The notes: generated by a model from the letters alone, not told the origin. Shown: positions 1-8,050, numbered from the stretch's first letter. The stretch is DNA of 64,000 bases from Synechococcus sp. LTW-R (GCF_014217875.1 NZ_CP059060.1:248001-312000), one strand, 5' to 3'. Program-made: numbers and translations.

Positions 1-178
1 AAGAAGACCAGAAATCGGCCCAGGGTCATATCGACAACAGCCTGCAGTGCGTTGAAGAGACCCTAACGCACTGTGCCCGTTGCTCTTTCAGCGAAAGCAT
101 CCGCCAAAAAACAAGTGGAACTGTCGAAGAGCAAGCCGGTTTGTTGTTCAGCTTGGGCAGAGATCTGCTGTCGCTTTG

Positions 179-1666
179 ATGTCCCAACCCGTCTTGGTGG
201 TGGGAGCGGGCCCCGTGGGCCTCACCCTGGCTCTGGCCCTGCGTCAGCAGGCCATCGCGGTCCGTCTCGTCGATCGGGCTCCCCAGCCCAGCGATCGCTC
301 CAAGGCCCTCGTGATCTGGCCGCGCACCCTGGAATTGCTGGACCTTCATGGCTGTGTGCAGCCGTTCTTGGAGGCCGGACTTCAGGGCCACGGTGCCCGG
401 ATCCAGGCGGGTCAGCGCTTGCTGGTCGCCCTGGCCTTTTCCCGGGTTCAGAGCCCATTCCCCTACGCCTTGATGATTCCCCAGAACCGCACCGAGGCGG
501 TGCTGACTCAGCTGTTGGCCGAGCGGGGCGTGCAGGTCGAGCGGGAGCTCGAGCTCAGCGACTTTGCTGAGACCGAGAGCGGTGTCCGTGCGGAACTGAC
601 CCGAGCAGATGGCAGTAAGGAGACGATGCAGTGCAGCTATCTGCTGGGCTGCGATGGTGCCCACAGCGCCGTGCGGCACCGGTTGGGTCTGGCCTACAGC
701 GGTGAGACCCTCGAATCGAATTGGGTCCTGGCGGACGTCAAGCTCGATGGTCCCGCTGCGGCCGATCAGGTCGCGGTGGTCTGGAATCCGGACGGGATCT
801 TGGCCCTCTTCCCGATCGTCGGGAATCGTTTCCGGATCATTGGTGATGTCTCGGGAGCGGAGGTGGCTGACCCCAGCCTGGAGCAGGTCCAGGCGCTCGT
901 CGATCAGCGCTTGGGATCGGGCTTCCGCGCCCACGATCCGATCTGGTTGAGCCATTTCCGCATCAACGAGCGCAAGGTCGACCGCTACAGCGTCGGCCGG
1001 GTCTTTTTGGCGGGGGACGCGGCCCACATCCACAGTCCAGCGGGGGGCCAGGGGATGAACACCGGCATGCAGGACGCCTTCAACCTCGCCTGGAAGTTGG
1101 CCCTGGTGCTTCAGGGCAAGGCGGGGTCGCAGCTCCTGGAGACCTATTCGCCCGAACGCAGTGGCATCGGTGATCAGGTGCTGCGCAATGCCGGGGTCCT
1201 GACCCGGGTGGCGCTGCTGCGCCAGCCCCTCCTGCGTCGCCTCCGGAATTTGGTCTTCTCGAATTTGGGCCGCAGCCGCCGGCTGCAGCGGCGCCTCGTG
1301 GAGCAGCTCTGTGAAACCGATCTGCATTACCGGGGCAGCGCCCTTTCTCCGGTTTTGGTGCGTTCCGGAGCGGGACTGGCGCCTGGGGATCGCACCCCTG
1401 ATCTGGCGTGCTGTGCTCCCAGCGGGAAGACCCGCTTGCACGCACTGCTCAGGAGCGGTCGCTTGGTGCTGTTGTCCGTGGGCGATCCTTGGCCGGCGCT
1501 TGATTGGTCCCTGGTGGGCGATGGGTTGGTGTCAGCCGTAGCGGCTCCCCAGCCCGGCTATCGGGCGGGCTGGACCTATCTGATTCGTCCGGATGCCTAC
1601 CTCTGCAGCTGCGCCCCCAGCGCGGAGCAGGAGCGCCTGCTGGCGGCCTGGGAGGCGTGGCGTTGA
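179..1666 (+). CDS. FAD-dependent aromatic-ring-type monooxygenase
   Basis: A 495-residue flavoprotein of the PheA/TfdB (FAD_binding_3) class, which hydroxylates aromatic or polyketide-like substrates with NAD(P)H and O2. The N-terminus has the dinucleotide fold (VVGAGPVGLTLALAL), the middle has the DG motif (LLGCDGAHSAVRHRLG), and near residue 280 is the GD motif (VFLAGDAAHIHSPAGGQGM) that closes the FAD site. A C-terminal thioredoxin-like region follows. An upstream in-frame start at 80 exists, but ATG 179 places the GxGxxG at the usual position. Substrate unknown. It is monocistronic as far as can be seen, 102 bp before mreB. Confidence 0.85.
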   Translation: MSQPVLVVGAGPVGLTLALALRQQAIAVRLVDRAPQPSDRSKALVIWPRTLELLDLHGCVQPFLEAGLQGHGARIQAGQRLLVALAFSRVQSPFPYALMIPQNRTEAVLTQLLAERGVQVERELELSDFAETESGVRAELTRADGSKETMQCSYLLGCDGAHSAVRHRLGLAYSGETLESNWVLADVKLDGPAAADQVAVVWNPDGILALFPIVGNRFRIIGDVSGAEVADPSLEQVQALVDQRLGSGFRAHDPIWLSHFRINERKVDRYSVGRVFLAGDAAHIHSPAGGQGMNTGMQDAFNLAWKLALVLQGKAGSQLLETYSPERSGIGDQVLRNAGVLTRVALLRQPLLRRLRNLVFSNLGRSRRLQRRLVEQLCETDLHYRGSALSPVLVRSGAGLAPGDRTPDLACCAPSGKTRLHALLRSGRLVLLSVGDPWPALDWSLVGDGLVSAVAAPQPGYRAGWTYLIRPDAYLCSCAPSAEQERLLAAWEAWR

Positions 1667-1768
1667 GGGGTTGTTCGATGACTTGCATCAAAGAGTGGAA
1701 GATTTGATTAAGTCCGAAGAACGAATATTCGCGTTTGATCAGTTTTGGGTTGATCAGCAAAAAACACC

Positions 1769-2791
1769 ATGTTCTGGCCTTTCCGGACTACCTCCTCTAT
1801 CGGTGTCGATCTGGGGACGGCGAACACCCTGATGTACGTGTCAGGCAAGGGAATCGTTCTCGATGAACCCTCCGTTGTCGCTCTTGATTTAGAGCGAGGC
1901 ATCCCACTGGAGGTGGGAGAAGGCGCAAAACGCATGATCGGCAAAACCCCGAAAGCGATTCAGGCGATTCGTCCCCTGCGCGATGGCGTCATTGCTGATT
2001 ACGCCGCCGCCGAGCTCATGATCCAAACCTTCATGCGCCGCGGTAATGCCGGCAAGTCCACCGCTCCTCGGATGGTGGTCGGCATCCCGAGCAGCATCAC
2101 CGATGTAGAGCGCCGGGCGGTCCGTGAAGCCGGCATCATCGGCTCCAAAGAGGTCTATCTGATCGATGAAACCGTGGCCGCCGCGATCGGTGCGGGCCTT
2201 CCCATCACCGAACCCGTCGGCAGCATGATTGTCGACATCGGCGGTGGCACCACCGACGTCGCCGTCTTGAGCCTCGGCTCTCCCGTGGAGAGCGAATCGA
2301 TCCGGATTGCCGGTGATGAAATCACCGAGAGCATCGCTGATTACCTCAAAAAGACCTATGGCCTGGTGATCGGTGAAGCCACCGCCGAGAAGGTCAAGAT
2401 CAGCATTGGTTCTGCCCATGCCAATGCCCGCAATGATGATCGCCACATGGAGGTGAGCGGTTTCAACAACCGCACCGGATTGCCCGAAAGCATCACCGTC
2501 ACCGCCGGTGAAATCCGTGAGGCGATTCAGCAGCCCCTTGGCGCCATCGTCGACACGATTAAGCGCGTCCTGGAGAGCACTCCCCCTGAGCTCGCCGCCG
2601 ACGTTCACGCCCGCGGCATCGTGCTGGCCGGTGGCGGTGCCTTGATCCCCGGGATCAGCGATCTGATCACGGAGTCCACCGGTATCTTCACCATCGTTGC
2701 CGATGATCCGCTCCACTGCGTCGTCAATGGCTGCGGTCAGGTGGTGGACGACTGGAAGAACCTCAAGCGCTGCACCAGCGCTGATTCCTGA
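1769..2791 (+). CDS. mreB: MreB-type bacterial actin
   Basis: A 340-residue actin-fold ATPase that polymerises on the inner membrane to guide lateral wall synthesis. The phosphate-1 loop (IGVDLGTANTLMYV), the connect and phosphate-2 region (MIVDIGGGTTDVAVLSLG) and the adenosine motif (GIVLAGGGALIPGI) are all present; length is normal. A strong terminator follows at once, so no mreC/mreD is co-transcribed here. That, and some divergence from the picocyanobacterial MreB I remember, leaves room for it being a second MreB paralogue. The upstream 80 bp is AT-rich with two copies of TTGATCAG, a likely promoter region. Confidence 0.88.
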   Translation: MFWPFRTTSSIGVDLGTANTLMYVSGKGIVLDEPSVVALDLERGIPLEVGEGAKRMIGKTPKAIQAIRPLRDGVIADYAAAELMIQTFMRRGNAGKSTAPRMVVGIPSSITDVERRAVREAGIIGSKEVYLIDETVAAAIGAGLPITEPVGSMIVDIGGGTTDVAVLSLGSPVESESIRIAGDEITESIADYLKKTYGLVIGEATAEKVKISIGSAHANARNDDRHMEVSGFNNRTGLPESITVTAGEIREAIQQPLGAIVDTIKRVLESTPPELAADVHARGIVLAGGGALIPGISDLITESTGIFTIVADDPLHCVVNGCGQVVDDWKNLKRCTSADS

Positions 2792-2815
2792 GGTTCTCTT
2801 AAGCCTCAAGCCATG

Positions 2816-2840
2816 GCCCCGGAAACCCCGGGGCTTTTTT
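2816..2840 (+). terminator. Rho-independent terminator after mreB
   Basis: A 7-bp GC stem (GCCCCGG/CCGGGGC) with a short loop followed by six T. It lies 24 bp past the mreB stop and separates it from a convergent small gene. Confidence 0.9.
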
Positions 2841-2845
2841 GTGTC

Positions 2846-3046
2846 TCAGCTGGCGTTAGCGATGGCGAGCAGCGCCAGCAATTTGTCTTCCAATTGGTTG
2901 ATGCGGCTCCATTGCGCAGTGCCCATCGTGCTGGGGGCCAGTTCAGCGCGCAGGTCGTCCAACAGGCTCAAGCTTTCCTGAGTGGTCATCTGGAGCGACG
3001 TCGTCTTGATCTTCATCAAGGATCCGCAGTCGAGCCCATCAAACAA
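2846..3046 (-). CDS. Small hypothetical protein
   Basis: 66 codons from the first ATG. The plausible core is the C-terminal helical part (QESLSLLDDLRAEL, then INQLEDKLLALLAIANAS), which looks coiled-coil forming. Internal ATGs at about 3016 and 2989 are equally good starts; no strong ribosome binding site decides. It converges on the mreB terminator. No family recognised. Confidence 0.5.
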   Translation of the reverse strand: MFDGLDCGSLMKIKTTSLQMTTQESLSLLDDLRAELAPSTMGTAQWSRINQLEDKLLALLAIANAS

Positions 3047-3061
3047 GTCCCGAAGGCGGCG

Positions 3062-3265
3062 TCAAGGGCGGCTGGGCCGGCAGCGCTCCACGCTGTTCTC
3101 CTCATGCCAATAGAGCAGGGCATTGGCGCGATGCAGGCCACTGACGGTTTGGCAGATCCCGGAGGCCCAGCAGACCCGGTAATCGCCCTCAGGGAGGGCC
3201 TCAATTGTGGAGCCCTTCGGGGTGATCACGAGGATCCGTTCTGGATTAATCGCACGACGCTCCAT
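3062..3265 (-). CDS. Small hypothetical protein of the 'G-x-YRVC' type
   Basis: A 67-residue protein with the pattern TPKGSTIEALPEGDYRVCWASG, then a Cys and a helical tail. The same layout (short basic start, a hydrophobic strand, 'GxYxVC', a second Cys, a helix) recurs at 15150-15329, 24097-24327 and 33315-33533, so this is one member of a small local family. The start at 3265 is chosen because it aligns with the other members; an in-frame start at 3358 would add an unlikely proline-rich leader. Function unknown. Confidence 0.6.
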   Translation of the reverse strand: MERRAINPERILVITPKGSTIEALPEGDYRVCWASGICQTVSGLHRANALLYWHEENSVERCRPSRP

Positions 3266-3457
3266 CGCCTCGTTCTCTCGTCGGTGCCCGTTGAGGCAAA
3301 AGCCCCCGGGTGGTCCGAGGGCCATCGCTGGCGGGGTTTCGGGTTCTGTCCCTGCCATCGCTCAGTCATGGCTCAGATCGCCTGGCTTTGGCAAGGCTGG
3401 GCTGGGCCTGCTTTTTTCCGCCTGCGCGAGGTATTTAGACAGTGTTAGGCCTGGTCC

Positions 3458-3781
3458 ATGGACCAGATCCAACGACCAGAATTCGAGACTGTGCTCTCGA
3501 CGCTGCACCAGAGTTTCTCTGGTGATCGCGGCGTGGGCCGGGCCTTTTGGGAGAAGGGCCTGATTGAGCGCGTCGAATCCCACGCGCTCACGCCCCATCG
3601 CCTCAAGGAGGCCTGCGGCTTGGTGCGCTCCTACGACTGGGCCGAGCGCTATGTCCTCGAGGCCTCTGATTTGCACGAGGCCTGGAGTCGCTCCCTGGAC
3701 GTGCTGACCGCCACCAACAATCTCCTGGCCTGGGCCTCGGAGTTGGGCTTGATCTACTCCCGCTCCGTCAGTGCGGACTGA
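3458..3781 (+). CDS. Hypothetical protein, 107 aa
   Basis: A soluble, mostly helical protein with tryptophans in the C-terminal half (YDWAERYVLEASDLHEAW). GC-rich third positions and a clean ATG support coding. No domain recognised. It converges with the small gene at 3803. Confidence 0.65.
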   Translation: MDQIQRPEFETVLSTLHQSFSGDRGVGRAFWEKGLIERVESHALTPHRLKEACGLVRSYDWAERYVLEASDLHEAWSRSLDVLTATNNLLAWASELGLIYSRSVSAD

Positions 3782-3802
3782 GGAGAACGCTGGACAAAAT
3801 CG

Positions 3803-4000
3803 CTAGAGCGTTGAACGCCACTCGTTGAGCAGCTGGTAGCGCCATTCCGGCCGAATCAGCTCGCTGCGGAAGACCGCAAAGTCGTGCCGGGGATAGTTCG
3901 CCTGGGCACGGGCCCTGGCCTGCTGCCGGTTCTCCGCGACGACGTGAAAGCGACCGAAGTCCGCCGGGCCGGCGTGAAAGACCTCATAGATGTGGTTCAT
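3803..4000 (-). CDS. Small hypothetical protein, 65 aa
   Basis: Starts MNHIYEVFHAGP and carries an alpha helix rich in Gln/Ala/Arg (ENRQQARARAQANYP). The same 'xxVxAENRxQAxAxAxxxxP' helix occurs in the protein at 5421, so the two are paralogues. Both begin with a short beta strand ending near an aspartate or alanine. Function unknown. Confidence 0.65.
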   Translation of the reverse strand: MNHIYEVFHAGPADFGRFHVVAENRQQARARAQANYPRHDFAVFRSELIRPEWRYQLLNEWRSTL

Positions 4001-4055
4001 GGCGCCCGAGCCTCTAACTCAGGCCTAGCAACGCGGACCGGTTGCTGTCAGCGCT

Positions 4056-4271
4056 TCAGCTGAGATACCAGCGCAACAGCGCCATGATTTGTCCGGCCGG
4101 GCCGTAGCCGGTGAGCCACTCGCCAATCAACGCGGCGGCAAAGCCCAACATGGCGACGCGGCCGTTGAGTTGCTCGACGCCAGCCAAGGCCGAGACGTCC
4201 CAAGGGCGTTTGGACGTCATGCTCTTGCCGAAGGACTCGACGGGTTCGTAGCGGAACTCCTGCTTGTTCAT
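4056..4271 (-). CDS. hli: High-light-inducible protein (one-helix CAB-like)
   Basis: A 71-residue thylakoid protein with a single membrane helix bearing the chlorophyll-binding signature (LNGRVAMLGFAAALIGEW). Hlips dissipate excitation energy and bind pigments released during photosystem II repair. The start is ATG 4271; the longer frame upstream overlaps the preceding hli gene. It is the last gene of a four-gene hli cluster on this strand, 19 bp after the previous one. Confidence 0.9.
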   Translation of the reverse strand: MNKQEFRYEPVESFGKSMTSKRPWDVSALAGVEQLNGRVAMLGFAAALIGEWLTGYGPAGQIMALLRWYLS

Positions 4272-4290
4272 CGCGAGGGGATTGGGCTGA

Positions 4291-4527
4291 TCAGAAGCAG
4301 AAGGGAAGGTACTGGGTGTGGCAGCTCGCGTAGCCGTCGACCAGGGGGCCCAGGCCGATCTGATGTGCGATGCCTTGGCCGGTGAGTCCCTCGGTGATGA
4401 TCCCGATGACGATGCCGAGCATCGCCATCCGGCCGTTGAAGCGCTCAACGTTCTGGAGCTGTTGCTGGTGGATTTGCTCTTCGGCGCGGTTCTGGCACCA
4501 CTGGTCGGTGACTTGGTTGTTGTTCAT
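4291..4527 (-). CDS. hli: High-light-inducible protein (one-helix CAB-like)
   Basis: A 78-residue Hlip with a polar, Gln/Asn-rich N-terminus (MNNNQVTDQWCQNR) and the motif ERFNGRMAMLGIVIGIITEG. Glu, Asn and Arg ligands for chlorophyll are intact. Its ATG overlaps the stop of the 25-residue gene upstream by 4 bp, which implies translational coupling and shared stress regulation. Confidence 0.9.
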   Translation of the reverse strand: MNNNQVTDQWCQNRAEEQIHQQQLQNVERFNGRMAMLGIVIGIITEGLTGQGIAHQIGLGPLVDGYASCHTQYLPFCF

Positions 4528-4601
4528 GACTGTTGGGGAGTGGGTTTGAGCAGGGAGGCGGCGATCCAGCCGGCGAAGAGCAGCAGTGCGGTCAGCGCCA
4601 T
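4524..4601 (-). CDS. 25-residue membrane microprotein in the hli operon
   Basis: Starts MALTALLLFAGWIAASLL and ends in a short polar tail: a single membrane helix. It begins 2 bp after the stop of the upstream 38-residue gene and overlaps the next hli gene by 4 bp, so it sits inside a tightly packed operon. The spacing and the near-perfect hydrophobic segment support coding despite its length. A role as a small subunit or partner of an Hlip complex is inference. Confidence 0.65.
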   Translation of the reverse strand: MALTALLLFAGWIAASLLKPTPQQS

Positions 4602-4603
4602 CG

Positions 4604-4720
4604 TTATTTGCGGGTGGGGCCCAGATCGCTGGGGCGGGACAGGACGAACACCACCCCGGCGGTGAGGAGGGCACCCACGACAACCATCGCTGTGATGGCC
4701 ATCCCGTAGTCGGCTTCCAT
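4604..4720 (-). CDS. 38-residue membrane microprotein, first gene of the hli operon
   Basis: Begins MEADYGMAITAMVVVGALL, continues with a second half of the helix (GVVFVL) and ends RPSDLGPTRK. One membrane helix with an acidic N-terminus and basic C-terminus. It is the promoter-proximal gene; about 80 bp upstream is AT-richer and contains two TTACA repeats on this strand that may belong to the light-responsive promoter (inference). Confidence 0.65.
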   Translation of the reverse strand: MEADYGMAITAMVVVGALLTAGVVFVLSRPSDLGPTRK

Positions 4721-4819
4721 GGCGGTGTTGCGAAACGTAAAGCAAATGTAACTGTCTGTAACTGGCCTTGGCAAGCCGTTGGGATTGCTCGACAGTCCCG
4801 TTAGCTGCTGCGGCGCGTC

Positions 4820-5221
4820 GTGTTCCGCTTCCTGTTCAACCTGCTCTGGTTTGTCCTGGGCGGATTGGTCATGGGCCTGGGTTGGTGGCTTGCTGGCCTG
4901 CTTTGTGCGATCAGCGTTGTCGGCTTGCCCTGGGCCCGCTCCTGCTTCGTGATTGGCAATTTCTCCTTCTGGCCCTTCGGTCAGGAGGAGATCTCACGTC
5001 AGGCCCTGACCGGTCGCCGCGATTGGGGCACCGGTTCCCTGGGGACGCTCGGGAATGCGATTTGGTTCCTCGTGGCCGGCTGGTGGCTTGCGATCGGTCA
5101 CCTGACCTCAGCCTTGGCCTGCTTCCTCACGGTTGTGGGGATTCCCTTTGGCCTGCAGCACATCAAGTTCGCCCAGATTGCACTGGCTCCGGTCGGGATG
5201 ACGGTCGTCCCCAAGCGTTGA
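4820..5221 (+). CDS. yccF: YccF-domain inner-membrane protein
   Basis: 133 residues with two copies of the YccF pattern (WFVLGGLVMGLGWWLAG / GLPWARSCFVIGNFSFWPFG, then IWFLVAGWWLAIGH / GIPFGLQHIKFAQIALAP). Four membrane segments. Starts at GTG 4820. The physiological role of YccF proteins is not established. It stands divergent from the hli operon. Confidence 0.8.
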   Translation: MFRFLFNLLWFVLGGLVMGLGWWLAGLLCAISVVGLPWARSCFVIGNFSFWPFGQEEISRQALTGRRDWGTGSLGTLGNAIWFLVAGWWLAIGHLTSALACFLTVVGIPFGLQHIKFAQIALAPVGMTVVPKR

Positions 5222-5420
5222 GCTGGGTTCATCCCAGAGGAACGCTTTGAGCAGTCCTGCGATTCCCCAGATCAATTCGATGGGATCGGTGAGCAGGAGC
5301 ACGGGGTCAGGATCTGGTCCCAATCCCTAGCGACGCGCGTGGGCCTCGCTTGCCGCTTGCAGGTGTTTTGTTCCGCTTTGCGGTGGCGTGGCTAGGACGA
5401 GGGTCCACCCCTCGCTCGCC

Positions 5421-5657
5421 ATGCTTCGGCGCTATCAGGTCTGGAGTTGCAACGCAGACGCCGCTGGCCCGCGCTCGGTGCAGGCGGAAAACCGTGAGCA
5501 GGCCCTAGCCCAGGCGCGTCGCTTCCAGCCGGGTGAGCCCTTGGTGGTGGTGGATGCGGAGCTGATGGAGTTAGCGCACCCGGTCGCTCGTGAAGGCGGC
5601 CACCATCCAGGCCAAGAGGCTCAACACGGCGGCTCCAAAGGCCAAAAAGGCCAATAA
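5421..5657 (+). CDS. Small hypothetical protein, paralogue of 3803-4000
   Basis: A 78-residue protein whose core (RYQVWSCNADAAG then SVQAENREQALAQARRF) matches the paralogue at 3803. The C-terminal 25 residues are low-complexity (Gly, His, Gln, Lys) and run antisense over the 32-residue gene at 5571, so only the first two thirds look constrained. Function unknown. Confidence 0.55.
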   Translation: MLRRYQVWSCNADAAGPRSVQAENREQALAQARRFQPGEPLVVVDAELMELAHPVAREGGHHPGQEAQHGGSKGQKGQ

Positions 5658-5669
5658 AACGTGTTCCAT
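5571..5669 (-). CDS. 32-residue membrane microprotein
   Basis: Starts MEHVLLAFLAFGAAVLSLLA and ends with a positively charged tail (TSDRVR). A clear single membrane helix following the positive-inside rule. It overlaps antisense with the tail of the gene at 5421 and lies just upstream of the divergent cupin gene. Reading by eye only; function unknown. Confidence 0.5.
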   Translation of the reverse strand: MEHVLLAFLAFGAAVLSLLAWMVAAFTSDRVR

Positions 5670-5693
5670 GGATCCCTTCTAGGACGCGCGCCC

Positions 5694-6161
5694 ATGAAGC
5701 GTTGCTCGTGGCTAACCCCTTTGGCCGTGGCCTGCCTTTGCGCGAGCTCCCCCCTGGCGCTCCGGGCCCACGACGGCCACGGGGCGGCGGCCCTGGGTGT
5801 TGAGGTGACGGAACTCGCCAGCTCCAGCAAGGAGTGGGATGGCCGAACCCTGCCCCGGTATCCAGACGGTCAACCCCAGGTGAAGGTCCTGCGCATCACG
5901 ATCCCGGCCGGGGTGCGTCTGCCGCTGCACTGGCATCCCGTGATCAACGCCGCCGTGATCCTCAAGGGGGCCTTGGCCCTTGAGTTGGTGGACGGTTCCA
6001 CCCGCACCTTTCGCGAGGGTGAGGCCTTGATCGAGGTGGTGAACACCATCCACACGGGCCGTGCCCTGGGGACGCAGCCGGTGGAGCTCGTGGTCTTTTA
6101 CGCCGGCGTTGAGGGCTCCCCTACGACGGTCTTGACGACAACGGCCCAGCCCCCGCGTTAG
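5694..6161 (+). CDS. Secreted cupin-domain protein
   Basis: 155 residues with a signal peptide (MKRCSWLTPLAVACLCASS, cleavage near ALRA). The cupin metal motif is partly visible: LHWHPVINAAVILKGALALE followed by EGEALIEVVNTIHTG, giving three His and one Glu as candidate ligands. A periplasmic small-molecule or metal-binding role is inference. An in-frame start at 5661 would spoil the signal peptide. Confidence 0.75.
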   Translation: MKRCSWLTPLAVACLCASSPLALRAHDGHGAAALGVEVTELASSSKEWDGRTLPRYPDGQPQVKVLRITIPAGVRLPLHWHPVINAAVILKGALALELVDGSTRTFREGEALIEVVNTIHTGRALGTQPVELVVFYAGVEGSPTTVLTTTAQPPR

Positions 6162-6358
6162 CGCCTGGGTTGCTGGCGGCTTGGTGCCACATCAGCAGGG
6201 TGGCGAACTCGCGGTTGGCGCGATCGCTGTCGCTGGCGCACTGCTGGCGAAGCCAGGCACAGCGGGCCAAGTGCGCCAAGTCGGAGGCTGGAAGGCTGAT
6301 GGGGATGTCCCTTGCAATCCCGTCAGCCTGTCAGATCTGAGCGGTTGTCGCCCCGTCG

Positions 6359-6550
6359 GTGGGCGTTTCGACCAGGCAGGATGCAGCGGTTGCGGCGAAG
6401 CCGGTGAAAGAGATCAGTCTTTGGGAATGGCTCCTGCGCGCCTCCGGCAAGATCGCGGCCGTCTCCGGCGTCATTGGCCTGCTGGTCTGGCTGACCTGGG
6501 TGATGCTCGACGTCAAGAACATGCAGTCGGGTTTCACCCTTCCCTACTGA
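6359..6550 (+). CDS. Small membrane protein, 63 aa
   Basis: An amphipathic start followed by EISLWEWLLRASGKIAAV and a membrane helix (SGVIGLLVWLTWVMLDV). Starts at GTG 6359. No homologue recognised. The 200 bp before it hold no start-bearing gene that I can support. Confidence 0.55.
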   Translation: MGVSTRQDAAVAAKPVKEISLWEWLLRASGKIAAVSGVIGLLVWLTWVMLDVKNMQSGFTLPY

Positions 6551-6754
6551 AGGGGTGCTGACGGTGCAGGGTGTCTTCCTCCGCGCGCGCCGTGGCGCTC
6601 CGCCAGCTCTGTGATCCTGGCCTCGGCCTGCGCTGGGGCAGCGTGTTTGTTGCTACACGCGGACCTTTAAAAAAGCTGACGCCTACGACCAGCGGCTGAC
6701 TCGCTGGTGATCGCTGGGCTGGTTTGATCATTTTTTCCCCGCTTCAGCTCGACC

Positions 6755-6916
6755 ATGTCTGATTGGACGCCGACTCCGGAGCAGCGCGACGGCGTGATCG
6801 CGCGCACGTTGGAGTTTTTTCGTGATGAGTGCGATGAGCTGCAGCAGGAGCTGGGTTGCCCTCGGCCCTTCATCGCCGAGTTGCTCACGGCCCTGGCCCA
6901 GACCTACGCCGACTGA
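6755..6916 (+). CDS. Small hypothetical protein, 53 aa
   Basis: A compact acidic helical protein: MSDWTPTPEQRDGVIARTLE, then a coiled region with DECDELQQELGCPRPFIAELL. Clean ATG; opposite-strand frames have no such periodicity. Function unknown. Confidence 0.6.
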   Translation: MSDWTPTPEQRDGVIARTLEFFRDECDELQQELGCPRPFIAELLTALAQTYAD

Positions 6917-6991
6917 ACTGCCCCCATCTGGGGGTAGGCCACCCGCTGAGCGCGGATCGAGAGTGACTCCATCAGAGGACGGGAGGGCGTG

Positions 6992-7174
6992 ATGAAAGCC
7001 CTGAACAAACCGGGAGTGAGCGAACCGGCGCGCGGCGATTGCTTGGGTTCCACCTGTATGAAATGGACCGCGAGCGGCGAGCTCTCTGAGCTCGATCTGC
7101 ATCGGGTGATGGAGCGCCTGGCTCGCGTTGACGAGAACCTGGATGCGATCGACAACACCCCGTCAACGCGCTAG
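6992..7174 (+). CDS. Small hypothetical protein, 60 aa
   Basis: Contains two Cys early (GDCLGSTC) and a C-terminal helix (ELDLHRVMERLARVDENLDAID). The start is one of two adjacent ATG/GTG codons; ATG 6992 is preferred. Function unknown. Confidence 0.6.
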   Translation: MKALNKPGVSEPARGDCLGSTCMKWTASGELSELDLHRVMERLARVDENLDAIDNTPSTR

Positions 7175-7203
7175 AACGCCTGTACTAATTTAAGGGCTAG
7201 TCG

Positions 7204-7431
7204 GTGCCTGCTTTTCTCTTGGTGCGCGTCGGTGATGTGGTGCTGGTGGAGCCTCCTGAGCAGGACTGGTGGGTCGGTCAGGTGATTCACCGCGAAGGTG
7301 GGGCCAGGGACAATGGCAACAGCTTTTTTCAGATCGCCTGCGTGGACACGGGGGTGATTCGAACGGTGAACCCCAACAGCGTCACCGGCGTTGTGAAGCC
7401 TTCCTCGTCTCGCGCATGCTCAGCAGCTTGA
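7204..7431 (+). CDS. DUF3104-like small protein
   Basis: 75 residues with the beta-rich pattern VRVGDVVLVEPPEQDWWVGQ, then GGARDNGNSFFQIACVDTG, which fits the picocyanobacterial DUF3104 family as I know it. Probably an SH3-like barrel; role unknown. Starts at GTG 7204. It overlaps the next gene by 16 bp. Confidence 0.65.
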   Translation: MPAFLLVRVGDVVLVEPPEQDWWVGQVIHREGGARDNGNSFFQIACVDTGVIRTVNPNSVTGVVKPSSSRACSAA

Positions 7432-7607
7432 TCCTGGTCCCGGCCCTCTTCGCCTTTTTGGGCCTGTCAGAGGACGACACCGAGCAGTTGTTTGGCAAGC
7501 CCAGTGGCGGGACGCCAGCAGCCCACGAACGCTGCTTGAAAGCCAGCGATTACAAGGGCTGCATGGAGTACCAGCGGCGCCAAGCCGATCAGGACAGCGG
7601 CTTCTGA
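7416..7607 (+). CDS. Small secreted or membrane-anchored protein, 63 aa
   Basis: Starts MLSSLILVPALFAFLGL (signal or anchor) and continues with a polar domain containing two Cys (ERCLKASDYKGCMEYQRRQA). Probably exported. ATG 7416 overlaps the end of the DUF3104-like gene, suggesting coupled translation. Confidence 0.6.
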   Translation: MLSSLILVPALFAFLGLSEDDTEQLFGKPSGGTPAAHERCLKASDYKGCMEYQRRQADQDSGF

Positions 7608-7742
7608 CTAGGTCACCAGGTGGGTGGCGAAGTCGATGGCCAGCCAGGCGGCGGTCAGGGCAACCACGAGGGGCAGCACACCTTTGATGGTCTCAAGGAC
7701 CTCATGCCGCAGGTGCTCGCGTTGCTCGGGTGAGCTGGTCAT
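7608..7742 (-). CDS. 44-residue membrane microprotein
   Basis: A charged N-terminal helix (MTSSPEQREHLRHEVLETIK) followed by one membrane helix (VLPLVVALTAAWLAID). Stop abuts the stop of the convergent gene at 7416. A perfect 9-bp GC hairpin lies just upstream of its ATG. Confidence 0.6.
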   Translation of the reverse strand: MTSSPEQREHLRHEVLETIKGVLPLVVALTAAWLAIDFATHLVT

Positions 7743-7745
7743 GGC

Positions 7746-7772
7746 GGCCTGGGGGGAGGAGTTCCCCAGGCC
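7746..7772. promoter_or_regulatory. Perfect 9-bp hairpin upstream of the microprotein gene
   Basis: GGCCTGGGG and CCCCAGGCC are separated by nine bases. On the minus strand the hairpin ends 4 nt before the ATG at 7742 and is preceded by a T-run, so it could affect initiation. On the plus strand it is followed by a short A-rich run and is not a canonical terminator. Confidence 0.4.
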
Positions 7773-7774
7773 TA

Positions 7775-8050
7775 AAAACGTCTACCGCGCCTTGGCATGA
7801 GTACGAACGCGGGTTGGCTCGGGTCAGCCCAGCCCGAGGAGCGGTCGACCGACGCCAGTCAGGAGCGAGGCGGTCACGCCGCCAACCAGTAGGCCGGCGA
7901 GTGATTCCCAAGAGAGGATCGGGACGAGGCTGCGTTGGTGTCGCGTTGCGGAGTGGTCACGGTTGAGTCCAGGAGCGGGCTAAGGATCCCCAGCCGCCTG
8001 CACTGGGAATGTCGCCGTTCATACCAAGTTCTGCGGCTAGGCACATTCAC
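7775..8050. other. No gene supported
   Basis: A minus-strand frame encodes a hydrophobic stretch (SLAGLLVGGVTASLLTGVG), but no ATG, GTG or TTG precedes it before a stop. I see no RNA gene or repeat here. Confidence 0.4.

Noticed and set aside
26-1441. A 471-codon minus-strand frame opposite the FAD monooxygenase
   Set aside because: It is the GC-rich antisense shadow of a gene with all flavoprotein motifs; its own translation is Gln/Asp/Leu-rich without any domain.
1889-2809. A 306-codon minus-strand frame opposite mreB
   Set aside because: Shadow of the codon periodicity of mreB.
6120-6340. A minus-strand frame reading ISLPASDLAHLARCAWLRQQ
   Set aside because: Looks protein-like, but no ATG, GTG or TTG lies between the preceding stop and the coding-like part; ATT initiation would have to be assumed.
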